In this document: in pieces, positions 7,816 to 15,610 of the stretch | How the letters are laid out: each line of letters opens with the position of its first letter | Numbering within the stretch: position 1 is the first letter of the stretch | Notes under the pieces: generated by a model | What the model was told of the DNA's origin: nothing | Database searches by the model: none | The model's input: only the letters and a program-made list of their open reading frames with translations | Assembly (NCBI GenBank): GCA_029624815.1 | Contig: JARSSH010000011.1 | Location: forward strand, 1 to 32,850 | DNA length: 32,850 nucleotides | Direction: 5' to 3' | From: Candidatus Competibacter sp. | GTDB lineage: Bacteria; Pseudomonadota; Gammaproteobacteria; Competibacterales; Competibacteraceae | Position numbers and translations under genes: made by a program

Positions 7816-10186
7816 GGTCGGATCTCGAACCGGCGGCGGTCCCGCTCTATCCCGCTGGCCGGCGGCGGCCGGTCGCTGGTGGCTGACGTTGATCTGGCTG
7901 TTGCCGGCGCTGGCGATGGGGTGGACGGTATACCGGGCGCCGGTCTGGCTGGAACCCGACACGCTCACCATCGCCCTGGAGCCCGGCCGGACGATCCTGC
8001 TGGGGCGCGAGGCGTTGCGGGCGCCCCAGGCCGACAGCGAGCATGTTTTGTTGCGGCGTGAAGCCGGCGGTGGCTGGCGGTTGGCCAATGTCGCTACGGG
8101 CAAGCAGGTGTTGTGGCAACCGGTCCGGGGCGGCGACGAGCGGCCGGTCCGGGAATGGCCGTTGCGGGCGGGAGCGGCGTTTGCCGTGGGTGGTCAAAGC
8201 GTTGCCGTGCTCGGCGCGAAAGAAGGGCGGCTGGCGCTGCAAGCGGGCGGACGGCGCTGGGAATACGATGGTTTTCGTTTGCATCTGGATGGCCAGCCAC
8301 TGCCCGAGTGCTATCCGGACTGGCGGAGCCGCTGGCGCGAGCGCTTGGCCGAACTGGGAGCGCATGGTCTGATCCAGCGACCGCTACGGCTGGGCGGCGG
8401 CGTCTATTGCGCTGATCGGCTGGGCCTGGCGGGGGTGCCGGTGGATACCGTGGTTCTGGCGCTCGCCGGCCCGGATTTCGTGCTTCGTCCTGGCGAGGCC
8501 GGACGGCCGGATGGTCCGGCGGTAACGGTGGCCGCGGGCGGACCGGAAGCCGAATCGCTATGGCGGCGCTCCGTCCCGCTGGCGGTCGGCGACGGGTTGA
8601 TCATCGGCCGCGCCCGGTATCGAGTGTTGCGGATCGCGCCGGCGCTGGAATTGGCGGTCGCGGCTCGCGCTCGGCGCTGGCCCGCCGCAATAACCCCGCG
8701 TCCGGCCACGCCTCCGATGGAAGTACGCTGGCGCCCGGTCGCCTGGCTATGGCCGTCCGGCATGGATGCGTTGGCCCGGCCGCTGAGCCTGGCGCTGCCC
8801 CTGCTGGCGCTGGGGCTGGTTTGGCCGACCCGGACGCGCGGTGGGCGAGGGCTGAAGGCGGGAGATCGTTGCCGGATCGCGGGCGCGCTGGCGCTGGCCG
8901 GGGGGGGGCTGGGTCTCTATCTGAGCAGTTCGAGCGTTCCGGTTCTGTGGCCCTACTTGTTGGCGTGGCCGGCGCTGCTGCTTTGGCTGACGGCGGTGCG
9001 CTCGCCGTGGAGCGTGGGCTTGCTGGTCGTGCTGACACTGCTGCTGGGTAGCGGATGGGTTACCCTGCTGCAACTGGGGGCGGGTGTCCAGGAATCCGGC
9101 TGGTCGCGCTTTGGTGGCGGCGCGGCGCTGGCCGGCGCATTCGGCTGGCTGGCGTGGGCCGGCTGGAGCCTCCCGCGCCGCGGGCGGCCGGCCGACGGGC
9201 TGGATTTCCGGTGGGTGCGCTGGGGACCGCTGGCGCTGGGTGGCGCGGCGCTGGTCTTGTTGGCGGCGCAAGCCGCGTTGGGCGACGAGGGCGGTTGGAG
9301 CGGTTTCCAGCCATTCGAGCTGGCCAAGCTGGCGCTGGTGCTATTGGCGGCTCATGCTTTAACAATCCGCCCCGGAAGGGGGGGCGCCCGCGGGTTTTTC
9401 CGATGGCTGCTTTCTTCCTTGGGGCCGGTGCTGTTGTTGGTGGCGGCGAGTGGTTTTGCGCTGGTGGTCCTGCGTGATTTTTCGCCCTTGGTCTTGTTGC
9501 TGCTCTGGGCGCTGGCGCTGGCCTGGAGCTGGCTGCGGGCGCATTCCCGGGCGAGTTGGCGGTGGGGCGGCCGGCTGGGACTGCTCGTGTTGATCGGAAC
9601 GCTCGCGGCCGGCGCGATGGGACTGCGCCAGTGGCCGGACAGCTTCCCGCTGGATGCGCAACCGATCCGGGTTCGAGCCTGGGCAGCGCCGGAGCAGTAC
9701 CCGCACGCCGGCTATCAACTGCGCCGGGCGCTGGAGGCGATCCGGGTCGGCGGCTGGACCGGCGCGGTCTGGAGCGATGCGGCCAACGGGCGGGTCATGA
9801 CCGTCCCCTTGGTGGAAAACGACTTCACGCCGACGTTTTTCCTGAATCGCTACGGCGGTCTGGCGGCGCTGCTGCTGGTGGCCACGCAGACGGCGTTCGT
9901 TTTGCTGCTGCTGGCGATCGCCGATCGCGCCCTGGGACGGACCGACCGCGATGACCGGCGGCGGGCGATACCTGGCGATTTTGCCTATTTCGCGCTGTGT
10001 GGCGGAGCGGCCTTGCTTGGCGCGCATTTTCTGGTTTCATGGGGAACCAATCTGGGATTTCTGCCGGTGATGGGCCAGCCAATGTCGCTGCTCTCGTCCG
10101 CCGGCAGCCATTTGCTGCTGTTCGTATTGCCGGTCGTGGCGCTGGCCGTCGCGGTCGAGGAAGGAAATGATGACCACCCACCCTAA
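7808..10186 (+). CDS. SEDS-family (RodA/FtsW-like) membrane protein with FHA-like ectodomain
   Basis: The 792-residue protein has a first membrane helix at about 23-41, then some 280 extracytoplasmic residues, then a multi-helix SEDS core from about 325 to the end. SEDS signatures are QPFELAKLALVLLAAHAL (about 500), GYQLRRALEAIRVGGWTGA, VENDF with the conserved Asp (D672), and LGFLPVMGQPMSLLSSAGSH near the end in place of the usual GLPLPF-SYGGS motif. SEDS proteins are peptidoglycan glycosyltransferases that work with a class B PBP, here the gene just upstream. Residues 53-136 look FHA-like: ILLGREAL, then SEHVLLRREAGGGWRLAN, then LRAGAAFAVGG. Family members are usually near 400 residues, so the N-terminal extension is exceptional. 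AAGGA precedes ATG 7808. Confidence 0.85.
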   Translation: MGEVGSRTGGGPALSRWPAAAGRWWLTLIWLLPALAMGWTVYRAPVWLEPDTLTIALEPGRTILLGREALRAPQADSEHVLLRREAGGGWRLANVATGKQVLWQPVRGGDERPVREWPLRAGAAFAVGGQSVAVLGAKEGRLALQAGGRRWEYDGFRLHLDGQPLPECYPDWRSRWRERLAELGAHGLIQRPLRLGGGVYCADRLGLAGVPVDTVVLALAGPDFVLRPGEAGRPDGPAVTVAAGGPEAESLWRRSVPLAVGDGLIIGRARYRVLRIAPALELAVAARARRWPAAITPRPATPPMEVRWRPVAWLWPSGMDALARPLSLALPLLALGLVWPTRTRGGRGLKAGDRCRIAGALALAGGGLGLYLSSSSVPVLWPYLLAWPALLLWLTAVRSPWSVGLLVVLTLLLGSGWVTLLQLGAGVQESGWSRFGGGAALAGAFGWLAWAGWSLPRRGRPADGLDFRWVRWGPLALGGAALVLLAAQAALGDEGGWSGFQPFELAKLALVLLAAHALTIRPGRGGARGFFRWLLSSLGPVLLLVAASGFALVVLRDFSPLVLLLLWALALAWSWLRAHSRASWRWGGRLGLLVLIGTLAAGAMGLRQWPDSFPLDAQPIRVRAWAAPEQYPHAGYQLRRALEAIRVGGWTGAVWSDAANGRVMTVPLVENDFTPTFFLNRYGGLAALLLVATQTAFVLLLLAIADRALGRTDRDDRRRAIPGDFAYFALCGGAALLGAHFLVSWGTNLGFLPVMGQPMSLLSSAGSHLLLFVLPVVALAVAVEEGNDDHPP

Positions 10187-11891
10187 TGCTCTGATCGCCT
10201 CCGATTACGTGATCTGCGTGACCTTGCGCGCGGTGCCGGACATCTTCAACGTCGAATGGTTGTGGGATCGGGTCCGGAGCGGTCAGGAGGGCGTATTGCT
10301 GCTGGAAGCGCTCAAGCGCCATCCGCGGCGTATCGCGCGCTCCTCGGGCCAGCGCCAGGAAACTTACTACAGCCATGTCGTCATCCGGATTTCGGAACGC
10401 GATTTCGTTCGCGACGAACGGCTGGAGGACGGGTTCGGCCGCCGTTTGCTCCTGCGGGAATTGCGGCGTTTGCACGAGCAAGAGTTGGGTGACCATCTGG
10501 CCGAGAACGCCACGATCCGCTATCGGCTGGAGCCGGACCCGGCGTTGCGTCCGGGCGAGGTGCAGGCGCTGTTCGGTCGGGCGATCTACCTGCCGGCCGA
10601 CGACGAGACGCCGGCCTTTCGGATTGAGGTGACGGCCGATGGGCAAAGCGACTGGCGGGAGGTGGGATCGATTTATCCCGGCCAGCGGCTGACGCTGCTC
10701 AACGGCGACCGGCGCGCCAGCAGCTTCGCGGTGGTGGCCTGGCCGTTTCCAGGCAGCGAATCGATATTGCTGTTGCGGCAGTCCGGGGCGCCGACCCAGG
10801 TGAGTGTGATGGAGGAACCGCCGGCCTGTCTGAATCTCACCGGCGACGGTCAGGGCGGCTTTGTGGCGCGCGACCACCGGGGTCGCGGTTTGCGGCTGCG
10901 GGTCGTGGCGCTGGCGGCCGATGTGGAACCCTCGCCCTTACCGGAGCAGGCTCCGCTGGAATCGCTGACCCGGCCGGAACCACGGCATGTTGCCCCGGTT
11001 GCCGATGTGGACAAGTCGGCGGCGGGATCGGAGCCATCCGCCCCGGCGGACGGCGATTACACGATCATCGATCATTGGGGCCGGCGCGAACCGGTGTTTG
11101 GTATCCCGATCCATTTCGAGCAGCCGTCCGCGTCGCCACCGGCCGTCCTGGAGTCCGCGCCGCCGCCCTCGGCCGCTCCCACGCCGCCGGCCGAGGGCGA
11201 CCAGCGCACCTGGATTCCCCGGCGGCCGGCGGCTTGCTTGCAGGTGGCGGGCGTCGCCCTGCAACGGTTGTCGACCTATGCGGCGGCCGGAATCAGCGAC
11301 TGGCGGATCAGCTTCAACCGCGCGGGCGGGCTGGTGCTGGACAACCATCCCGATGCCGCCGCCTGGCTGCGGATCGACAGCGCGGATCGGTTGTTTGGCG
11401 AAGTCGTGGGGCTGTCGGCGCCGCTGGAACTGCCGGGCGTGTGGCAGCCGTTTCCGGAGCTGGAATTGGAGTTTTTCGCCGCGCCGTCGTCGATGACGAC
11501 GCACTACCTCGGCTGGGTGCGGCTGCCGGCGCCGCTGGCGCTGCCGGTTCCGCGCGAGCGGGCGGTGAGCTTCGGCCGCGGTTCGGAAGCGGACATCGCG
11601 CCGCGCCTGCTGGCCGATCCGCGTTCCCTGCGCTGGGAGGGCAAACCGAACAAGACGGTTGGCATCAGCGCCGAATATCTGGGATTGTCGCGTCGCCACC
11701 TGCGCGTGCAGGTACGGCGCGAGGACTGGTGGGTGCAGTTGGAAAGCCGGAACATGTCGGTTTACCGGCTGGCGCCGTCGGGCGAGGTGCTGGACGTGCT
11801 CAGTCCTGGCATGGATACCGCCGCCGCCGCCAAGCCAGGCGATCTGCTGGTGGCGGGGGGCTACGTACTGGCGCTGGGAGCGGTGGAGTGA
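10167..11891 (+). CDS. FHA-domain protein, FhaA-like organisation
   Basis: The 574-residue protein has no signal peptide or membrane helix and is probably cytoplasmic. The C-terminus (about 463-574) is an FHA domain, a phosphothreonine-binding fold: VSFGRGSEADI, LSRRHLRVQV with S508 and H511, WWVQLESRN, then KPGDLLVAGGYVLALG. A proline-rich linker spans about 255-360. The N-terminal 150 residues (FVRDERLEDGFGRRLL...) may correspond to the FhaA N-terminal domain, but this is weak. The start overlaps the end of the SEDS gene by 20 bp and follows GAGGAAGG, suggesting coupled translation. The obvious ligand source is the neighbouring Ser/Thr kinase. No phosphatase gene is in the window. Confidence 0.85.
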   Translation: MMTTHPNALIASDYVICVTLRAVPDIFNVEWLWDRVRSGQEGVLLLEALKRHPRRIARSSGQRQETYYSHVVIRISERDFVRDERLEDGFGRRLLLRELRRLHEQELGDHLAENATIRYRLEPDPALRPGEVQALFGRAIYLPADDETPAFRIEVTADGQSDWREVGSIYPGQRLTLLNGDRRASSFAVVAWPFPGSESILLLRQSGAPTQVSVMEEPPACLNLTGDGQGGFVARDHRGRGLRLRVVALAADVEPSPLPEQAPLESLTRPEPRHVAPVADVDKSAAGSEPSAPADGDYTIIDHWGRREPVFGIPIHFEQPSASPPAVLESAPPPSAAPTPPAEGDQRTWIPRRPAACLQVAGVALQRLSTYAAAGISDWRISFNRAGGLVLDNHPDAAAWLRIDSADRLFGEVVGLSAPLELPGVWQPFPELELEFFAAPSSMTTHYLGWVRLPAPLALPVPRERAVSFGRGSEADIAPRLLADPRSLRWEGKPNKTVGISAEYLGLSRRHLRVQVRREDWWVQLESRNMSVYRLAPSGEVLDVLSPGMDTAAAAKPGDLLVAGGYVLALGAVE

Positions 11892-11928
11892 TCGCCGCCC
11901 GCGCGTCCGAACCGGAACTGGCGAAAGA

Positions 11929-13350
11929 TCAGGGCGTGCTCGCCGAGCGAACTTGCATTTGCTTCGGCGCGAAAATCGGGGACGCAATGACATCGGCGGC
12001 GGCGATGGCGAAATTGAGGTTTTGGCCGACTTTCAGGCCCATGGTGGCGACGCCGATCACGGTGCCATCCCGCAGAATGACCGGTCCACCGCTATTGCCG
12101 GGGCTGATCGGCGCGGAAATCTGAATGTAGCGAACCCCATCGATCTCGCGCAGTCCGCTGATCACGCCGGTTGAAAAGGTGCTCTCCAGACCATAGGGAT
12201 TGCCGATCACGAACACGTCCAGTCCGATCAGATTCTGACTGTAGGTTTGGTTGAGAACAAAGCTTTCCCTGCTGTCGAGAGAGGTGGTCAGCAAGGCCAG
12301 ATCCGGTGCCTTGCTGCGCTTGCGGACGCGGGCCACCGATTCCCGATCGCCGCATCGAACCGCCAGGTTCTCGGCTTTATCGATGACATGGTCGTTGGTG
12401 ATGACCAGCCCGTCCGGCGATACCAGCAGACCGCTGCCCAGATTGGCGGTTTTGCCATCCCGGAAGGTGACGATCAGACAGGTGAGCGGCATGCTGCGCC
12501 GGTAAATACGTTGCCCCGGATTATCGTTAGCCGGCGCCGCTAGCGCGGTGGGCCCCGCCGCCGCCGGATCGGTCGGCTTTGCCAGCGTGGCCAAACCTTG
12601 TTTCAGCGAACCGAGCAGGCCGCTCGCCGCGACGGGGGCGGAGCCTGGATCATCGGTCGCGCGGCTGGAGTTGACCGCCGGCCGGACCGGCGCGGCCGGC
12701 TGGGACGGAGCACTGGTGGACGGAGCGGGTTGGGCGGTGGTAGTGCGTGCCGACTGCAAGGCTTGCAGCGCGCCGATGCGGATGGCATCCACCGGATCGG
12801 CGGTGGCCAGTTGCCGCAATTGCTCGGCTATCCACGGTCGGTTTGAGGCGAAGCGGTGAGCGTTGGCGAACGCGCCGGTCGCCCGGCGGGTGTCGCCCTG
12901 CTGGCCGTAGACCTGCCCCAGCGTGAGCCAGGACGCCGAACGGGCCGGCGCCAGGGACAGCGCGTAGACCGACAGCCGTTCCGCCTCCTTGAAGCGGCGC
13001 AGCCGCAGATAGGTCAGACCGAGCGCGCCGGCGATTTCCGGATCGGCGGGATTGGCGATGAATGCCTGGCGGAACGCCGCCAGCGCTTCCCTGAGTTGGC
13101 CACCCGCCAACTGTTCCTGACCGTGCTGGTTGAAAGGGCGGGCCTGCTGGGCGTCGCCCGGCTCGGGTCGGGGCAGGTTTTCCATCTGTTCCCGGAAGGT
13201 CAGTACGCCGGCTTCTTCGTTGACGCCGGCCAGGGCGATCATTTGCTGGACGTAATAATCGATCGTTTCGTATTGGCCGGCCGAGGCGGGCGGCGCACCG
13301 GCCAGCGCCAGCGCCAGCGCCAGGCCGCGGGTGAAAAACGGAAAATTCAT
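11929..13350 (-). CDS. Secreted TPR and trypsin-like serine protease
   Basis: The 473-residue protein has a signal peptide ending near APPASAG, a TPR region at about 70-170, a Ser/Pro/Ala-rich linker and a C-terminal trypsin/DegP-like protease domain from about 285. The triad is visible: H321 in ITNDHVI, D350 in APDLALL and S420 in SPGNSGGPV. No PDZ domain follows. It should act in the periplasm. The start codon overlaps the stop of the TPR gene upstream in the ATGA arrangement, so translation is likely coupled. The gene ends 37 bp from the end of the convergent FHA gene. Its N-terminal region is paralogous to the neighbouring TPR protein (YYVQQMIALAGVNEEAGV compared with YFVQQMIEMAATDNEQGV). 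Confidence 0.92.
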   Translation of the reverse strand: MNFPFFTRGLALALALAGAPPASAGQYETIDYYVQQMIALAGVNEEAGVLTFREQMENLPRPEPGDAQQARPFNQHGQEQLAGGQLREALAAFRQAFIANPADPEIAGALGLTYLRLRRFKEAERLSVYALSLAPARSASWLTLGQVYGQQGDTRRATGAFANAHRFASNRPWIAEQLRQLATADPVDAIRIGALQALQSARTTTAQPAPSTSAPSQPAAPVRPAVNSSRATDDPGSAPVAASGLLGSLKQGLATLAKPTDPAAAGPTALAAPANDNPGQRIYRRSMPLTCLIVTFRDGKTANLGSGLLVSPDGLVITNDHVIDKAENLAVRCGDRESVARVRKRSKAPDLALLTTSLDSRESFVLNQTYSQNLIGLDVFVIGNPYGLESTFSTGVISGLREIDGVRYIQISAPISPGNSGGPVILRDGTVIGVATMGLKVGQNLNFAIAAADVIASPIFAPKQMQVRSASTP

Positions 13351-14051
13351 GGCGTGCGGGCCGGGTTCGGCGCGCTGTTCATCGGGACGATGCCGCCGGG
13401 GTTGGCCGGCAACGGCGGCACGATGACGGCCTCCGCCGGCAGGTGGAACAACCGCAAGGTTTGCAGAGCGGCGTTGCGCAGGATGTCGGCCGCCTCGTTT
13501 TCGGCGATGTTGCGCAGGATTTCCTCGGCGCGCATCTGGTTTTGCGCGAAGCGGTAGGTGTTGGCCAAAGCGCCCAGCGCGCGGTTGGCGTCATTTTTCA
13601 AACCGTACACCTGAGCGAGCTGGAACCAGGCCACGGCCCGGGTGGGTTCGAGGGCGAGCGCCTGCTGCAGGGCGGCCTCCGCTTCGGGAAAGCGGCCCAT
13701 CTTGCGATAGACCAGCCCCGCGTGGTTGGCGGCATCGGGGTCGCCGGGATCATCCCGGCTCGCCTGCTGGAACGCCTCCAGCGCCGCGTCCAACGCTTCC
13801 TGTCCAAACAAAGTTAGGCCGCGCTGGAAGGCGGCGCGCGCCGCCACTGGATCGGGTGCCGCTGGCCGCGGGTTCTGCTCCAGCATCCGCTGCATGCTCA
13901 CCACGCCTTGCTCGTTGTCGGTGGCGGCCATTTCGATCATCTGCTGGACAAAATAGCGGTTCCGCTCGCTGTCCTGAGCCAACGCCGCCGGCATCGCGGC
14001 GATCCATGCCGCCAGCAGCAGCGCCGACATCCGGTACACAGCGTGCCTCAC
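13347..14051 (-). CDS. Secreted TPR protein
   Basis: The 234-residue protein has a signal peptide (MSALLLAAWIAAMPAALAQ) and a TPR core at about 68-165, including ALEAFQQASRDDPGDPDAANHAGLVYRKMGRFPEAEAALQ-type repeats. It ends in a proline-rich tail without catalytic motifs. It resembles the N-terminal half of the TPR protease encoded downstream, so the two probably arose by duplication, with the protease domain present in only one. TPR folds bind proteins; a periplasmic partner is likely but not identifiable. It lies 10 bp after the coiled-coil lipoprotein gene and overlaps the protease gene by 4 bp. Confidence 0.9.
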   Translation of the reverse strand: MRHAVYRMSALLLAAWIAAMPAALAQDSERNRYFVQQMIEMAATDNEQGVVSMQRMLEQNPRPAAPDPVAARAAFQRGLTLFGQEALDAALEAFQQASRDDPGDPDAANHAGLVYRKMGRFPEAEAALQQALALEPTRAVAWFQLAQVYGLKNDANRALGALANTYRFAQNQMRAEEILRNIAENEAADILRNAALQTLRLFHLPAEAVIVPPLPANPGGIVPMNSAPNPARTP

Positions 14052-14061
14052 GTCCCGCGCC

Positions 14062-14562
14062 TCACAGGTTCTTGATGGCGTCGTATTGCCGCTCCAGGCT
14101 GAGTCGTTTGGAATTGGCTTGGGCGACGCTCAGTTGGCCCTTGTCGAGCTGGACCTCGAATTCCTGAATGTCGCGATTCAATTGTTGTTGCTTGCGCTGC
14201 AACTCCGCCGTGCGCTGCTCGGTGGCGGATTTGGATCGCCGCAACTGATCGACCCGTTTGGCGAGCGCCCGGTTCCTGGCCTTGAGCGAAGCCAACTGAC
14301 GGCGCTGTTCGGCCACCTCGTCGGCTTTCATCTGTCGTTCGCTTTCCAGATAGGCGCCTTCTTCCCGCAGGGCGCGCAGTTGGTTCAAGCTATCGTCCCG
14401 CTGCCCTTGCAACCCCTGCTGGCGAGCCTCGTAGTCGCCGGCCGCCAGCCCGCGCACGCCGCCGAAGAATCCGCCGCCGCGCGGGTCGTTGGTCGGGTCG
14501 GTGGCGCACGCTCCCAGCAGGAGCAGGCTCAGGATACTGGCGTAACCGCGTATGAATGCCAT
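14062..14562 (-). CDS. Coiled-coil lipoprotein
   Basis: The 166-residue protein begins with a lipoprotein signal ending LLLLGAC, with C19 as the lipidated residue, then a short Gly-rich segment (RGGGFFGGVRGL). From about residue 45 to the end it is a continuous charged, Gln/Leu-rich helix that should form a coiled coil. No enzymatic motif is seen and I do not recognise the family. It shares its general build (lipobox, glycine stretch, coiled coil) with the gene upstream and probably sits in the same envelope complex. It lies 66 bp after that gene and 10 bp before the TPR gene. Confidence 0.88.
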   Translation of the reverse strand: MAFIRGYASILSLLLLGACATDPTNDPRGGGFFGGVRGLAAGDYEARQQGLQGQRDDSLNQLRALREEGAYLESERQMKADEVAEQRRQLASLKARNRALAKRVDQLRRSKSATEQRTAELQRKQQQLNRDIQEFEVQLDKGQLSVAQANSKRLSLERQYDAIKNL

Positions 14563-14575
14563 GATGATAACCTCC

Positions 14576-14614
14576 CATCCCCAACGTTCGGCCCGATGGC
14601 GGGCGAGGGGGATG
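14576..14614. other. Intergenic hairpin in the lipoprotein operon
   Basis: CATCCCC (14576-14582) pairs with GGGGATG (14608-14614), enclosing a GCCCG-ATGG-CGGGC hairpin (14591-14604). It lies between the two lipoprotein genes and has no T-run, so it may be an mRNA-stabilising or attenuating hairpin or a REP-like repeat rather than a terminator. Confidence 0.5.
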
Positions 14615-14628
14615 CTTCGGGCGATGCG

Positions 14629-15303
14629 CTAGATGGACATGCTGTCGTAAACCCGCTGCAGGCTGGCGACATTTTGGCTGGATTGCTGGCGGGTTTTCTT
14701 CAGCTCCACCAGATTGGATTCCAGTTGGCGGGTATATTGATCCTGCGGTCCCCGCTTCTGACGGGATTCCTTGTAAACCTGATCGGTGTCGGCCAGTTGT
14801 TTTTCGGCCAGCGAGTTGATCTGTTTGGCCTTGGCCAGTTGTTTTTCCAGGCTGGATTTTTGCTGGACGAGCGCGTTCCGCGAGGCTTTGCCCGCCCGAT
14901 ATTGCCGTGCCAGTTGCTGCGATTCGCGGTCCAGTTGGGCGATTTCCTGGTAAAGCTGGCGGTTCTGGGCATCGGCTTCCTGAATGAATTCCTGGTTGCG
15001 GCGGATTTCCGCGACCAGAAAATCTTCCTCGCTGGCGTATTGGGCCTTGCGTTCGGCGATGGAACTGCCGATGCCGGCGCCGATCAAACCGCCGGCCGCC
15101 GCGCCGATCAAAGCGCCCCGGCCCCGGTTGTCGCTGACGGCGGCCCCGAGCAGGCCACCCACGATTGCTCCAAACACCGCGCCCTGGGCGACGGTTGCCT
15201 GCTGATCGTTCGTGGTGCCGTCGGGATTGGCGGCGCAACCCGACAAGGCCGCGCCGATTGCAACGGCGGCGAGCCATTTCGTGCCTGAATGGTGAACGTG
15301 CAT
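14629..15303 (-). CDS. Glycine-zipper coiled-coil lipoprotein
   Basis: The 224-residue protein starts at ATG 15303 with GGGAGG a few bases upstream. A lipoprotein signal ends LSGC with C23 as the lipidated residue. A glycine-zipper segment follows at about 42-82 (GAIVGGLLGAAV, GALIGAAAGGLIGAGIGSSI), a motif that inserts into or packs against membranes. From about 85 to the end it is a long coiled coil rich in Gln, Lys and Glu. The frame stays open upstream to 15762, but that extension would run through the regulatory region and antisense to the caspase-like gene, so it is rejected. It is the first gene of a four-gene minus-strand operon, divergent from the caspase-like gene. Confidence 0.9.
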   Translation of the reverse strand: MHVHHSGTKWLAAVAIGAALSGCAANPDGTTNDQQATVAQGAVFGAIVGGLLGAAVSDNRGRGALIGAAAGGLIGAGIGSSIAERKAQYASEEDFLVAEIRRNQEFIQEADAQNRQLYQEIAQLDRESQQLARQYRAGKASRNALVQQKSSLEKQLAKAKQINSLAEKQLADTDQVYKESRQKRGPQDQYTRQLESNLVELKKTRQQSSQNVASLQRVYDSMSI

Positions 15304-15610
15304 GGGGGCCTCCCGGCCATGGTGACGGTTGATGAGATGTCCTTTGACAATTCTGGGAGTGGCCGGGCGCGAAATCAACGCGCTGGCTGGCTGGCCGGAG
15401 AAAAATCGCCGGTCGCGGCGCGGTCGGTTTGCCTGGTCCGGGATGAGCGGCCCGGTGCTTGTTAAGGTACCATTCAGCCGGTAGTGCGCAAATCTACCAA
15501 CGGCTCCAATTCTCCGAAAACCACTGCCTCCGAATGATCGCAATATGAACTTCGTGCTTGCAATGCGCTGGCTGATCGAGCGTAAAGGAACGGGTTGTTC
15601 CTGGTCGAAA
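15304..15610. other. Divergent intergenic region
   Basis: About 300 bp separate the glycine-zipper lipoprotein gene from the caspase-like gene and must carry promoters in both directions. I could not pick out a convincing -35/-10 pair. The possible upstream starts of the caspase-like gene (ATG 15545 and 15566) lie here. Confidence 0.5.

Noticed and set aside
2860..11891. Type VI secretion phospho-switch (PpkA/PppA/Fha)
   Set aside because: A kinase and FHA protein are present, but no T6SS structural genes or PppA phosphatase are in the window; SEDS and PBP-like neighbours point to envelope synthesis instead.
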